Part shown: positions 17,227 through 26,419 of the stretch, one piece after another
Numbering within the stretch: position 1 is the stretch's first letter
Layout of the letters: every line of letters begins with the position of its first letter
Source: JBFIHF01 sp964411125
Lineage (GTDB): Bacteria > Myxococcota_A > Bradymonadia > Bradymonadales > Bradymonadaceae
Assembly: GCA_964411125.1 (NCBI GenBank)
Contig: CAYPJU010000008.1
Coordinates: 54,529-118,528 of the forward strand
DNA: 64,000 nucleotides
Direction of reading: 5' to 3'
Position numbers and translations under genes: made by a program
Notes under the pieces: model-generated
Database searches by the model: none
The model's input: only the letters and a program-made list of their open reading frames with translations
Told to the model about the DNA's origin: nothing

Positions 17227-17709
17227 ATGAAGCACGAGCATCAGGGCGGTCCCGACCGGGGCCGCGAAGACCACGATCACGACCATCGAAACCATCATCG
17301 CGGCGGTCGCTGCGGCCCACGCGGTCGGCGTGGACGCGGACGCGGCCGCGAACGCGGAGGAAGGCACGGCATGTTCAGCGTAAAGCGACCCCTGCGTTTT
17401 CTGTCACACAAGCTCGACCTCTCCGACGATCAATTGCTGGTCGTCGCGGACATCCTCAGCGACTACCGCCTCGACCGCGATGCGGCGGACGTGGAGCGTC
17501 GTCGGGCGAAGAAGGCGCTGACGACGGCGCTCAAGACCGACACGTTCGACCGTGAAGCCGCGGACGCCGCCGTCGAAAGGCAGCATCAGGTGCATCGCGA
17601 GTTGCAGGAGCGGTTCGTCGACGCCCTCGAACGACTGCACGGCGCGCTCGACGAGTCACAGCGCGAGAAGTTGGCGTTCCTCCTCGGCAGTCTCGACCTC
17701 GAGGTCTGA
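17227..17709 (+). CDS. His-rich CpxP/Spy-like (heavy-metal sensor) domain protein
   Basis: A 160-residue protein. The first 48 residues are extremely rich in His, Arg and Gly (MKHEHQGG, DHDHDHRNHH and RGRGR stretches). Residues 50-160 are helical with LDLSDDQLLVVADIL and ALDESQREKLAFLL, the paired Leu-x-x-x-Gln/Glu pattern of the Spy/CpxP (LTXXQ) fold found in periplasmic heavy-metal sensors. No signal peptide or membrane helix is visible, which is odd for this family. The His tract suggests binding of Zn, Ni or Cu, or simply nucleic acid contact by the Arg/Gly part. AAGGAGA precedes the ATG. Confidence 0.75.
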   Translation: MKHEHQGGPDRGREDHDHDHRNHHRGGRCGPRGRRGRGRGRERGGRHGMFSVKRPLRFLSHKLDLSDDQLLVVADILSDYRLDRDAADVERRRAKKALTTALKTDTFDREAADAAVERQHQVHRELQERFVDALERLHGALDESQREKLAFLLGSLDLEV

Positions 17710-17766
17710 GCCCCCTGGCGCGCACGATTTTGCGCGCCCGAAATCTTCGAAACCCTGCACCGTTCC

Positions 17767-17788
17767 GGGGCGTCCTCATGGACGCCCC
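17767..17788 (+). terminator. Rho-independent-like terminator
   Basis: A perfect 9-bp GC stem (17767-17775 with 17780-17788) with a four-base loop, followed by GTTTCGTT, lies 58 bp after the stop of the His-rich gene and before the next lipoprotein gene. Confidence 0.75.
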
Positions 17789-17872
17789 GTTTCGTTCAGG
17801 CGATTGAAACCTGTCGAGCGGATCACTATGCTGCCCGCGCGTAGCTGTAATGAATTGTCGGACAGGTTTGCG

Positions 17873-20800
17873 ATGAAAAGTGTGCATGTAGGTCGTTTCG
17901 CGGCGTTCTGGCTCTCGCTGCTGCTCGTCACGAGCGGATGCGGCAGCTGTGACAGCCCCACCCCCGCGGATGGCGACCTCGGCGCCGGGGACGTCGGCGT
18001 CGTCGACGAAGTCGGCGTTCCCGACGCGTCCGATCCCGACATGGGGGTCGACCCGACGCCCGACATGCGCGAACCGCTGCCGGACCTCCCGTCCTTCGAC
18101 TTCTCGCGCCCCGACGCTCCGGGCGACATGGGCCCCGTAGTCTTTCGCCTCGACGCAGTGATCCCTCCGCGAGGACCGGTCGACGGCGGGACCGCGGTCG
18201 TGATCACCGGGTCGGGGTTCTCGACGGAGACCGTCGTCTTTTTCGGAAGTCGGCAGGTCGACGTGGAGCTCATCGACGGCGACCTCGTCGGCACCGCACC
18301 GGCGGCCGCAGGCCCGGGTCCGGTGACGGTCAAGGTGCTCGACCCCGCGTTCGCCGAAGAGGAAGTTCTCCCGGGCGGGTTCGAGTACTTCGCCCCGCTC
18401 GCCGTCGATTCCGTCACGCCCCGACGGGTCCCGACCGATGGGGGCGTAGAGCTGACCGTTCGAGGCCGTGGCTTCAACGACGACACGCGAGCGAGCTTCG
18501 GGGGGCAGACCGGCCTGCGCCACGTCGTGATCGACCCGACGCTGATGCGCGTGGTCGCCCCCCCGCACCCGGCAGGTGTCGTCGACGTGCGCGTGACCAA
18601 CCGGGACGCGACGGCGACGCTCGCCGGCGGCGTCGAGTACTTCGCCCCGCTCGACCTCGACGCGGTCCGTCCCGCGACCGGGTCGACCGCCGGGGGGGAG
18701 ACCGTGACTCTCACTGGGAGCGGCTTCGACAGTTCGCTCATCGTCGAATTCGGCGGAGCTCCGGCGACGGTCCAGACCGTCGCCGCGACCGGCGATTCGG
18801 CCACCGTCGTCACGCCGGCGCACCCTGCCGGTATCGTCGACGTGCGGCTCGAGAACGGGAACGGGGACGGACACATCGAAGCGAACGCTTTCTATTACTC
18901 GACGCCGGGCGAGTTCTCCGTCGCGGCGATCTCCCCCACGCAGGGAGTCGCTTCGGGAGGCACAGAGGTGCTGCTGATCGGGGCGGGGCTCGACGCCGCT
19001 TCGCTCACCGTCGCCTTCGACGGGCTCCCCGCGACGATCGTGGACAAGGGCCCGGGCCACGCGCTCGTGCAGACGCCGGCGCACGCCGAAGGCGTCGTCG
19101 ACGTGACGGCCAGCGACGGTACGACGACTGACACCCTCCCGGACGCCTTCACCTACGTCGCCGACCTCTGGATCGACCGCGTCACGCCCGCGACTGGCAA
19201 CGTGGCCGGCGGAGACGTGGTGGTGATCGACGGCGAAGGCTTCACCGACGCCACCAACGTGGTCTTTGGCGGCATCGCAGCCGACTTCACCATCGATTCC
19301 AACACGAAGATCACCGCGACGACACCGCCGCACTCGGCGGGCATCGTCGATGTGGTCGTGGAGCGGGACGAGGTCACGGCGCGGTTCCGCGACGCGTTCA
19401 CCTTCACCGAGCCGCTCGAGGTCTACGGCCAGCAACCGGCGCGAGGCTCGATCGCGGGCAACACCTGGGTGCAGGTCTTCGGGCGGGGCTTCGTAGGTAC
19501 CGACGACGTCACGTTCGACGGGATCTCCGCTGCCGACGTCGACATCATCGACGCGCAGACGCTCGGGGTTCGGACGCCGCCGCACGCCCCCGGGCAGGTC
19601 GACCTGACCGTCACGACGCCCAACGACTCGGCGACGAGCCCGGTCCCATACACGTTCTACAACCCCGGCAGCCGTTTCGGTGGCGCATGGGGAGGTCCCG
19701 TCAACGGTTCCGTCAACGTGACGGTCTACTCGACCGAAGGCCAGCCGCTCGAAAACGCCTTCGTGATGCTCTCGACGACTCCGGAGACCCCGTACCAGGG
19801 TTACACCGACGTCAACGGCATGGTCACCCTCTCCGGTCCCGACGTGCTCGGTGAGCAGACGGTGACGGCCACATACCAACTCTTCCTCGAAGCGCGTCCC
19901 TGCAACCCCGAGATCAAGTGGACGTCCAGCGCGACGGTCCAACGGGTCGACGCCGAGAACATCACGATCTTCCTCACGCTCGATCCGCCGCCACCGATGG
20001 GCCCGACGACCCCGCCTGAAGCGGGTTGCGAGGAAGGAACGTTCGAATGCTTCTGCCGCCTCGGCAACCCGCCGTGCGACGACCCGTTGCAGTGCAATCC
20101 CTTCACGGGTGTCTGCTGTCCGCCGCCCGGCGAGCCGCCGACACAACCGGGAGCGACGTTCACCGGCTACCTCTCCGGACTCGACAAGATCGCGGAGCCG
20201 GGGCCGACCGAGTTCCAGATGGCGATCGTCTACACGACACAACGCGATCCCTGGAGCCAGAACCCCGACCCGGGTGACGGCAACGTCGTCCTCACGAACG
20301 GAACCTACACACTGAACAGCCGCATCGGCGACCTCGCGCTCATCGCGGTCGGCGGGCTGTACAACAACCAGACGAACACGTTCAAACCGCTGATGATGGG
20401 GGTCGAACGCTACCTCTTTGCTGCGGACGGGCAGGTCTACACGGTCGACCTCGACCTCAACATTCCGCTCGACACCCCGCTCTCCTTCAAAGTGAACCAC
20501 TCCCCTCGCTATCCAAACGGGCCCACGATGAACGAGGTCGTTCCGTGGCTCGATCTCGGTTTCGAAGGTGTGCACGGTGGGGTTCAGGTCGCCACCGGGA
20601 ACGGCGACATCGTGACCGCGGCTAACCAGGCAGCGCTGACGGGCATCTTCTCCGACGCGAAGTACATCGCCGTCGGCGGAGCGTACAACCAGGGCGGTCT
20701 TCCCCTGACGATCGGAATCGCACGCGGCATCACCGACACGAGCAAGGTCATCGACATCCCGGGGCTCATCGGCATCGCACACGTCACCTCGCCGCAACCC

Positions 20801-21145
20801 GGACTCCGCCCCGTCGACGGCCTCATCGAGTTCGATCTGCGCGACCCCGCGATCGAGCCCGACTTCTACTATCTCAACATCTCGGTCCCGACCCTGGCGG
20901 GGCTCAAGTCGCTCTGGGAAGGGTTTCTCCCCGGCAACGCTCGAAGTCTGCGGCTGCCCGACTTCCCCGAATTCAGTGCGCTCCCCGTGACCAACCAGCC
21001 GTCGCCCTATCCCCAGGGAAGTTATCTGCTCGACATCATCGGAGTCTCGAAACCGGGTTTCCAATGGGAGAGCTTCAGTTACAACGACCTCGGATTCGCC
21101 GATTGGGAGGGCTATTCATACTCCCGCACCGCGATCGCTTTCTGA
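17873..21145 (+). CDS. Large lipoprotein with six IPT/TIG domains
   Basis: A 1090-residue predicted lipoprotein (lipobox Cys at 23, SGCGSC). After an Asp-rich linker, residues of about 93-605 hold six IPT/TIG immunoglobulin-like repeats. Five start with a V-P--G--GG-V-I-G-GF pattern; the sixth begins QPARGSIAGNTWVQVFGRGF. A carboxypeptidase-regulatory-like beta domain (GQPLENAFVMLSTTPE) follows, then a short Cys-rich segment (CEEGTFECFCRLG, CCPPPGEPP) and a C-terminal beta-rich domain of about 330 residues that I do not recognise. The role is probably cell-surface adhesion or carbohydrate/protein binding. The ATG at 17873 has only a weak Shine-Dalgarno, but upstream codons do not look coding. 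Confidence 0.85.
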   Translation: MKSVHVGRFAAFWLSLLLVTSGCGSCDSPTPADGDLGAGDVGVVDEVGVPDASDPDMGVDPTPDMREPLPDLPSFDFSRPDAPGDMGPVVFRLDAVIPPRGPVDGGTAVVITGSGFSTETVVFFGSRQVDVELIDGDLVGTAPAAAGPGPVTVKVLDPAFAEEEVLPGGFEYFAPLAVDSVTPRRVPTDGGVELTVRGRGFNDDTRASFGGQTGLRHVVIDPTLMRVVAPPHPAGVVDVRVTNRDATATLAGGVEYFAPLDLDAVRPATGSTAGGETVTLTGSGFDSSLIVEFGGAPATVQTVAATGDSATVVTPAHPAGIVDVRLENGNGDGHIEANAFYYSTPGEFSVAAISPTQGVASGGTEVLLIGAGLDAASLTVAFDGLPATIVDKGPGHALVQTPAHAEGVVDVTASDGTTTDTLPDAFTYVADLWIDRVTPATGNVAGGDVVVIDGEGFTDATNVVFGGIAADFTIDSNTKITATTPPHSAGIVDVVVERDEVTARFRDAFTFTEPLEVYGQQPARGSIAGNTWVQVFGRGFVGTDDVTFDGISAADVDIIDAQTLGVRTPPHAPGQVDLTVTTPNDSATSPVPYTFYNPGSRFGGAWGGPVNGSVNVTVYSTEGQPLENAFVMLSTTPETPYQGYTDVNGMVTLSGPDVLGEQTVTATYQLFLEARPCNPEIKWTSSATVQRVDAENITIFLTLDPPPPMGPTTPPEAGCEEGTFECFCRLGNPPCDDPLQCNPFTGVCCPPPGEPPTQPGATFTGYLSGLDKIAEPGPTEFQMAIVYTTQRDPWSQNPDPGDGNVVLTNGTYTLNSRIGDLALIAVGGLYNNQTNTFKPLMMGVERYLFAADGQVYTVDLDLNIPLDTPLSFKVNHSPRYPNGPTMNEVVPWLDLGFEGVHGGVQVATGNGDIVTAANQAALTGIFSDAKYIAVGGAYNQGGLPLTIGIARGITDTSKVIDIPGLIGIAHVTSPQPGLRPVDGLIEFDLRDPAIEPDFYYLNISVPTLAGLKSLWEGFLPGNARSLRLPDFPEFSALPVTNQPSPYPQGSYLLDIIGVSKPGFQWESFSYNDLGFADWEGYSYSRTAIAF

Positions 21146-21271
21146 GCGCGATTGCGTCGAAACCGCGCAAATGCCCTGCAAATCGGGCATTTGCGGAGTG
21201 TAGCACCACCCGTGACAGTTCATGCGCCGAAGACGAGGCGGAGTTCCCGCCCACCTCTATCGGAGAAACGC

Positions 21272-21961
21272 ATGAAGAAATCTCTCGCAATCCTCGCTCT
21301 CCTCGCCGCAGCTTGTGGCGGCAATGACGATTCGAACAACGGCGAACCCGCCGATGATCTCGCCACACCCGACAATGGCGCCGTCGTGGACGATGGGAAG
21401 TCCGACGTCCCCGACGACGTCACGGAACCGGAAGAACGCGAGCCTGTCGTCGAAGAGACCGTGGAGGACCAAGAGGAGTTCGAGCCCTCCGTGGACGGGG
21501 TTTTCGCCGCGTCGAGCTTGATGGGATCCGTCGAAGGTATCGAGTTGGACCTGGAAGGCCTCGCCGTCGCGTCCACAGGCACCGATGGGTCGGTGATCCT
21601 TCTCATGGCCGATCGCGATCTGGCGTGTGACGATCTGACGTTGGCTCCCGGCGAACGATATGCCCAGTTCCGTTTCCGAAGCGACGACGGCGAGCTCGCC
21701 CCCGGGACGAACGTGAACGCCGGAGCGTCGCTCGAGGCGAAGATCGTTCAGATGCCGGAAGCCTGCGCCGGGCCCGGCGAAGTCCTCGCGACCAACCAGA
21801 ACCTGCGCGAATTCGAGGTACGCCTGGCCGAGGCTGACGAAGAGCGAGTGCGCGGAGACTTCGACGTCGTCGTCTATGACGGAAAGGAGGAGGGAACCGT
21901 CGCGGGTACCTTCGACGCGGTGCGTTGCAACAGCACCCCGCTCCCCGTCTGCGTTCCCTGA
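21272..21961 (+). CDS. Lipoprotein, first of a duplicated pair
   Basis: A 229-residue predicted lipoprotein (MKKSLAILALLAAACGG) with an acidic linker (about 20-75) and a conserved C-terminal domain of about 150 residues beginning SLMGSVEG and ending PVCVP. GGAG lies upstream of the ATG. The domain is clearly paralogous to that of the next gene (shared GTDGS/T, ADRDLACDD, FEVR and GDFD motifs). It has Cys residues in the DLACDD, EACAG, VRCN and VCVP contexts, probably two disulfides. Function unknown; export to the envelope is the only safe inference. Confidence 0.8.
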   Translation: MKKSLAILALLAAACGGNDDSNNGEPADDLATPDNGAVVDDGKSDVPDDVTEPEEREPVVEETVEDQEEFEPSVDGVFAASSLMGSVEGIELDLEGLAVASTGTDGSVILLMADRDLACDDLTLAPGERYAQFRFRSDDGELAPGTNVNAGASLEAKIVQMPEACAGPGEVLATNQNLREFEVRLAEADEERVRGDFDVVVYDGKEEGTVAGTFDAVRCNSTPLPVCVP

Positions 21962-22146
21962 ACGAACGGATCCATCTCCGACGTCGCTCCGCCGCAATCG
22001 CGCGGAGTGGCGTCGCTTTTCGAGCGCAGAACGACGACCATGTTCGACGAGCGAAAGGTGAACGGACTCCGCCTGGACGCGCTGCTCCGTTGCCCTCGCT
22101 CCGTCGGCGCGCAGATTTCAGGCGAAGTTTCGCCCCAGGAGAACTC

Positions 22147-22800
22147 ATGAGACGTGCAATCGCGACTATCGCCCTCCTCGCCGCCGCGTGCGGAGGAAAC
22201 AACGGCACTGACGATGGCTCGACCAACAACGGTGCGGCCACGAACAACGGGGGCGCCACCAACAACGGGGTTGCCACCAACAACGGGGTTGCCACCAACA
22301 ACGGGACCATCGGGACGAACAATGGCTCCACCGCCCCGGCTTTCGCCCCCGCGAGCGTGATGGGGGCCGTGGCGGGAGCAGACGTCGACCTTCAGGGCGT
22401 CGCGGTCGCGTCGTCAGGGACCGACGGGACGCTCACCCTGCTCATCGCAGACCGCGACCTCGCATGCGACGATCTGGAGTTCTCGCCCGGGGACACATAC
22501 GCCCTCTTCAAGGTGACGCCAGACGACGGGGAGTTCGGGCCCTCCTTCAACAATCAGCTCGTCGCTTCCATCGACGCCCGAATCGCGACGATGCCGGACG
22601 CCTGTGCGGGCGAAACGCTCTTCGTCGGGCGCAACGAGAATCTTCGTGATTTCGAGGTGCGGGTGGAGCAAGCCGATGAGACGAGAGTGAGCGGTGACTT
22701 CGACATGATCCTCTACAAAGGGCAGGAAGACGGCAACGTCGCGGGCACCTTCGACGCGATCCGCTGCGATCGAACACCGATTCCCGTCTGCACACCCTGA
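22147..22800 (+). CDS. Lipoprotein, second of the pair, with Asn-Asn-Gly linker
   Basis: A 217-residue lipoprotein (MRRAIATIALLAAACGG; AGGAG at 22137-22141). It has the same C-terminal domain as the preceding gene (VMGAVAGADVDLQGVAVASS through PVCTP), with the four Cys contexts conserved. The linker differs: this copy has a repeat of NNG plus three residues (18-bp DNA period, about 22205-22325), whereas its neighbour has an acidic linker. The pair is a tandem gene duplication that kept the domain and replaced the tether. Function unknown. Confidence 0.8.
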   Translation: MRRAIATIALLAAACGGNNGTDDGSTNNGAATNNGGATNNGVATNNGVATNNGTIGTNNGSTAPAFAPASVMGAVAGADVDLQGVAVASSGTDGTLTLLIADRDLACDDLEFSPGDTYALFKVTPDDGEFGPSFNNQLVASIDARIATMPDACAGETLFVGRNENLRDFEVRVEQADETRVSGDFDMILYKGQEDGNVAGTFDAIRCDRTPIPVCTP

Positions 22801-22924
22801 GTCCTGTCTGCCTCGTCAGGCTCGACCTCTCCCGCTCTAGCTGGTAGAGGATCGAACGAGGGCTCCTCGAGATCTCCGCCGAGCATTCACGCGTGGCAGA
22901 TCTCGGCATCTGCGCGAGGAAAGG

Positions 22925-23851
22925 ATGGGCATTCGCGGTATCGGTGGGATTTTCTTCAAGGCGAACGACCCCGACGCGCTGGCAGACTGGTACGAAACGC
23001 ACCTCGGGGTCTGGCGCGACGCGGAGGGCTACACCGTCTTCGGCTGGCGTGAAGCCGACCGTCCCGAACGCTACGGCGAAACCGTCTGGAGCGCTTTTCC
23101 CCGCGACACTTCCTATTTCGAGCCCTCGAGCGCCGAATTCATGATCTCGTATCGCGTCGAGGACCTCGACGCGGAGCTCGCCCGGCTCGCCGACGAGGGA
23201 GTCCAGCTCGTCGGTGAACCCGAGTCGTTCGACTATGGTCGCTTCGGCTGGGTGCTCGATTGCGAGGGCAACAAGGTCGAACTCTGGGAGCCGCCGCTTC
23301 ACCGCTCTTTCGCAGTGACCGTCCCCGAAGACATCGCCGAGGGAGGAGCCTGGCTCTGCGAGCCGGGGAAGATGATGGCCGCCCCTGCCTCCGATCAGTC
23401 CGAGCGCCGAATTCGTCACGAAGTCGTCGTGGAACTCCCCGCTCGCGAGGTGTGGCGACTCTGGACGACCTCGGACGGGCTGGCGGAATGGTGGGTCGAG
23501 CAGAGCGACGTCGAACTCGCCGTCGGCGGGCGATTCGAATTACGGTTCGCGAGCGATGCTCCGGCCGGAATGCAAGGGTCGGAAGGCTGCAAATTCCTCG
23601 CGTTCGTTCCGGAGCGGATGGTTTCGTTCACGTGGAACGCTCCACCGAAATACGACTACACCCGAGAACGCCTCACCCACGTGGTGCTCGAGCTCGAAGA
23701 GGACGAGCGCGCCAACACGCTCGTCCGGCTCACCCATCTGGGGTGGCCGACGACCGAGCACGACGATCATCCCCAGTGGGCGAAGACGTTCGACTACTTC
23801 GACGAAGCGTGGCGCAAAGTCCTGGACATGCTCGCCGATCACGCCGCCTGA
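22925..23851 (+). CDS. VOC-family domain fused to an SRPBCC (AHSA1-like) domain
   Basis: A 308-residue cytoplasmic protein. Residues 1-130 are a glyoxalase/VOC domain (IGGIFFKANDPDALADWYET at the start, GWVLDCEGNKVELWEPP at the end, giving the His/Glu metal side). Residues 150-305 are an AHSA1/Bet v1-like SRPBCC domain with VVVELPAREVWRLWTTSDGL, AEWWVE, VGGRFELRF and EAWRKVLDML. AGGAAAGG precedes the ATG. VOC domains act in metal-dependent isomerisation, resistance or ring cleavage; SRPBCC domains bind hydrophobic ligands. The fusion suggests binding or turnover of a small hydrophobic compound. It ends 7 bp from a convergent VOC gene. Confidence 0.85.
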   Translation: MGIRGIGGIFFKANDPDALADWYETHLGVWRDAEGYTVFGWREADRPERYGETVWSAFPRDTSYFEPSSAEFMISYRVEDLDAELARLADEGVQLVGEPESFDYGRFGWVLDCEGNKVELWEPPLHRSFAVTVPEDIAEGGAWLCEPGKMMAAPASDQSERRIRHEVVVELPAREVWRLWTTSDGLAEWWVEQSDVELAVGGRFELRFASDAPAGMQGSEGCKFLAFVPERMVSFTWNAPPKYDYTRERLTHVVLELEEDERANTLVRLTHLGWPTTEHDDHPQWAKTFDYFDEAWRKVLDMLADHAA

Positions 23852-23858
23852 ACCGCGG

Positions 23859-24197
23859 TTACTTGTCGTAGTGCGGTTGGTAGAGCTGAACCTCTTGCCC
23901 ACCCGGAATCCGGAAGTACGTCACCAGACCGTATCCGTGATCTTCGATCGGTCGGGAGAACTCCACATCGCGCTCCGTGAGTTCCGCGACCGTCGCTTCG
24001 ATGTCTTCGCAGTAGAAGGATATCTCGTGCGCGGTCGAACCATCCGACGGGTGAACACCGAGGTCGGCCTCGGGAGCGTCGAAGATCAGCCATCCTTCTC
24101 CCACGTCGGTGAAAGGAAAGCCTATCTTGTCTCGAAAAAACGCCCGCGTCTCCTCGGCATGGGGCGTATAGAACATCGCGTGCATTCCCTTGATCAT
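23859..24197 (-). CDS. VOC-family (glyoxalase-like) protein
   Basis: A 112-residue single-domain VOC protein (MIKGMHAMFYTPHAEETRAFF, then LGVHP, HEISFYCEDIEATVAEL, and FRIPGGQEVQLYQPHYDK). The His and Glu positions expected for a metal site are present in HEISF and QEVQLYQ. GGAGG lies upstream. The ATG overlaps the stop of the hydrolase gene by four bases, so it is the last gene of a three-gene operon (TerB-like, hydrolase, VOC). Substrate unknown. Confidence 0.88.
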   Translation of the reverse strand: MIKGMHAMFYTPHAEETRAFFRDKIGFPFTDVGEGWLIFDAPEADLGVHPSDGSTAHEISFYCEDIEATVAELTERDVEFSRPIEDHGYGLVTYFRIPGGQEVQLYQPHYDK

Positions 24198-25486
24198 CGT
24201 TCCTCCAAGGCACCGACTTTCGTCTCTACCGTGACTTCGACCCCGTAGCGGTCGTCCTCTCCTCTCAATAGCTCGAGTCCTTCGTCGTCCCCAAACAGGT
24301 GGAAGCGCGCGAAGGCGAGCCCATACGCGTTCACGATCTCGAACGCGAGCTCCGGTTCGACGAACTCGTCGGAGCAGCCGTCGTCCTCTGCGGCTGCCAG
24401 GCCAGGGAGCAACTGGCACATGTTCGAGAACGTGAAGTGTCCTCCGTTCGTCAGATCGACCCGCACGTGCCTGCCGGTGAGAGTCTCCCAGATCGGATCT
24501 CCCTCACTCGACTCGGGAAGTGTCCGATCTCTGGCTCCGGTGATGAGTAGCGTCGGGATCTCGATCTGCGAGATCCCGTCCTGCATCACCAGAAACCCAC
24601 CCGGAGCCTGCGGGATCGACACGTCGATCCGCTCGTCCAGGAACCCTGCACGGAAGAGCTCCTCCACCCCCTCGCCCTCGATGAATTCGCACTCCGTAGG
24701 CGCGCCAGGCGCGCTGCAGAGTTCGATCATCTCCTCGACCGCGAAACCGGTGCCGGTCGAAGCAAGCGACGTGAAGCCGCCGAACGAGTGCCCCGAAACG
24801 ACGACCTGATCCGAAATCTTTCCGGCGAGCGGATCGTCGGCGTCGAGACCGTAGAGCGCGTCCATCGCAGCACTCACGTCCTGCGGCCGGACCGCCGCGG
24901 AGTCGAACCGAACTCCGCCCTGAGCGACGTCGTAGATCGTGTTTCCCGTGTGGTAGGGCGCCACGACGACCCAGCCATGCGACGCCCAGAACTCGGTCAT
25001 GAAATAGCTCTGCTCGGCCAGTGCGGAGTTGCCGTGCGAGAAGACCAGCAACGGCGCCTGCCCCTCGATCGCGACCGAAGCATCACCGATCACTGCGTCC
25101 CATGCGACGTTACGCAGGTAGCGCCCCGGCTCCCCTTCTTCGTCGAGGGTCGGATACCAGATCGAGAGTTTGATCTCTCGTCCCGGCTCGAGCTGCGCGT
25201 CGTACGTGATGTCGAAGCGGCGGTGTCCGACGTTGAACGGGCCACGCTCGTAGATCGAGGCCTGATGAGGCATCGGAACTTCGGGCCGATCGGCGTCCCG
25301 GGCAGCGTCGCCGGGGCTCCCCGTGTCCGGGAGCGACGAGCTTCCGTCCGCGCCGGCGTCGATTGCGGGGGAAAGATCGGCCTCTGCGCCAGCATCCGTG
25401 GAGTCGCCGTCGACCCCCGTGCCGCCCGAGCAGGCCGTCAGACCGAACGCCATGAGGAGCGAGGCAATGGGTCGCGAGAGCTTCAC
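24194..25486 (-). CDS. Alpha/beta-hydrolase lipoprotein (PAF-acetylhydrolase/dienelactone hydrolase-like)
   Basis: A 430-residue predicted lipoprotein (MKLSRPIASLLMAFGLTACSG, then an Asp/Ala/Gly linker). The catalytic domain shows the oxyanion-side LLVFSHGN, the nucleophile Ser in VVSGHSFGGFTS, an Asp in TGARDRTLP and a His in NGGHFTFSN, the order expected for an alpha/beta hydrolase. KLSIWYPTLDEEG resembles platelet-activating-factor acetylhydrolase and predicted dienelactone hydrolases. It probably hydrolyses esters or lipids in the periplasm or at the outer membrane. It overlaps the TerB-like gene upstream and the VOC gene downstream by four bases each. Confidence 0.85.
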   Translation of the reverse strand: MKLSRPIASLLMAFGLTACSGGTGVDGDSTDAGAEADLSPAIDAGADGSSSLPDTGSPGDAARDADRPEVPMPHQASIYERGPFNVGHRRFDITYDAQLEPGREIKLSIWYPTLDEEGEPGRYLRNVAWDAVIGDASVAIEGQAPLLVFSHGNSALAEQSYFMTEFWASHGWVVVAPYHTGNTIYDVAQGGVRFDSAAVRPQDVSAAMDALYGLDADDPLAGKISDQVVVSGHSFGGFTSLASTGTGFAVEEMIELCSAPGAPTECEFIEGEGVEELFRAGFLDERIDVSIPQAPGGFLVMQDGISQIEIPTLLITGARDRTLPESSEGDPIWETLTGRHVRVDLTNGGHFTFSNMCQLLPGLAAAEDDGCSDEFVEPELAFEIVNAYGLAFARFHLFGDDEGLELLRGEDDRYGVEVTVETKVGALEER

Positions 25487-25788
25487 AGTCCCAGCACCTC
25501 CGTGAGCGCCTGGACCCGCCGCTGCTCCAGCGGCGTCACTTTTCCGTCGGCGAGGACGGCGCCGAGTACGTCGTCCATCAGAGCCCGACGGTCTGCTTCC
25601 GGTAGCGCGCGCGCTGCCTCTTCGGCACCTTCGGCGCCTTCGAAGTGCATCACAGCGTCGATCTCCTCGGGGTCGAGCTCGAGTCGTCGAAGGAGCGCGG
25701 CGAGGAAGTCTCGCTCAGCGTCATCCATGTGTCCGTCGGCAGCGAGGACGCTGGCTACGAGGTGTCCGTATGCGAGGTTCGGTTTCAT
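25483..25788 (-). CDS. TerB-like / DjlA N-terminal-like domain protein
   Basis: A 101-residue soluble protein (MKPNLAYGHLVASVLAADGHM). It has the two-fold acidic helical pattern of the TerB/TerB-like family: ADGHMDDAERDFL near the start and ADGKVTPLEQRRV near the end, each a D-G---E turn. AAGGAATTG lies upstream of the ATG at 25788; the frame extends much further upstream but only as a GC-rich shadow. TerB-like proteins are linked to tellurite/stress responses and metal sensing. It is the first gene of the TerB-hydrolase-VOC operon. Confidence 0.8.
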   Translation of the reverse strand: MKPNLAYGHLVASVLAADGHMDDAERDFLAALLRRLELDPEEIDAVMHFEGAEGAEEAARALPEADRRALMDDVLGAVLADGKVTPLEQRRVQALTEVLGL

Positions 25789-25941
25789 CTTCAATTCCTT
25801 GAGGGTCGTGGCAAAGCAATAGCGCCACCGGACTCGCCATGCAACGTCGGGACTCCGCGAACCACAATTTTCTGGACGACGGGCGCTCCCTGCCGAGCTT
25901 CGTAGGAGCCACGCGATGGATACTTTGATGAGAGGTGGCTC

Positions 25942-26412
25942 ATGTTCGTTATCGAAAATCGTGCAAAAGACGGATCCTCCCCACGGGTCTTCTGGGAAAT
26001 TACACCGATGCAGCCGACCGACGTCGACGGTGACCCCGTCTCTGTCGGAATGCTCCCAGACGAGGGGAACACGCGCCGCCGGGTCGTCGGAACGGCGCAG
26101 TCGCCGGACGCGCTCGTAGGGTTGCTCACCAACCAGCAGATCGGCCGGGTACGCCCCCAGGACGTGGAGCGCGCATGGAAGAACGCCAGCGCTTTCGGTC
26201 CCGCGGAGCGGAGCCGAGTCGTGCCGCGCATGCGGGCTGCGCCGGCCCAACTTCAGCCCACCACCAGCGCGCCATCCCCGTTCGCGGGCCGTGTCCACCG
26301 CGAACGCGCTGGCGCAGCTTCCGCTACCGCCACCGAGTCGGCGGCCCTCGCGATGGGGATCGTCGCGGCCTTCTTCGTGCTCGCGGTTGCGATCTGGATC
26401 CTGGCGATCTGA
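25942..26412 (+). CDS. Hypothetical tail-anchored protein
   Basis: A 156-residue protein of unknown function. The N-terminal 95 residues are soluble (MFVIENRAKDGSSPRVFWEI, then a GLLTNQQIG segment); a Pro/Ala linker leads to one C-terminal transmembrane helix (LAMGIVAAFFVLAVAIWILA), so it is probably tail-anchored in the inner membrane. GAGGTGG lies upstream of the ATG. It is divergent from the TerB operon and convergent with the CAP lipoprotein gene. Confidence 0.65.
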   Translation: MFVIENRAKDGSSPRVFWEITPMQPTDVDGDPVSVGMLPDEGNTRRRVVGTAQSPDALVGLLTNQQIGRVRPQDVERAWKNASAFGPAERSRVVPRMRAAPAQLQPTTSAPSPFAGRVHRERAGAASATATESAALAMGIVAAFFVLAVAIWILAI

Positions 26413-26419
26413 CGTCGCT

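Noticed and set aside
17531..21064. A 1177-residue open frame antisense to the IPT/TIG lipoprotein
   Set aside because: It is rich in Arg, Asp, Glu and Val with no domain, signal or start region, while the opposite strand encodes clear IPT repeats. It is a GC-bias shadow.
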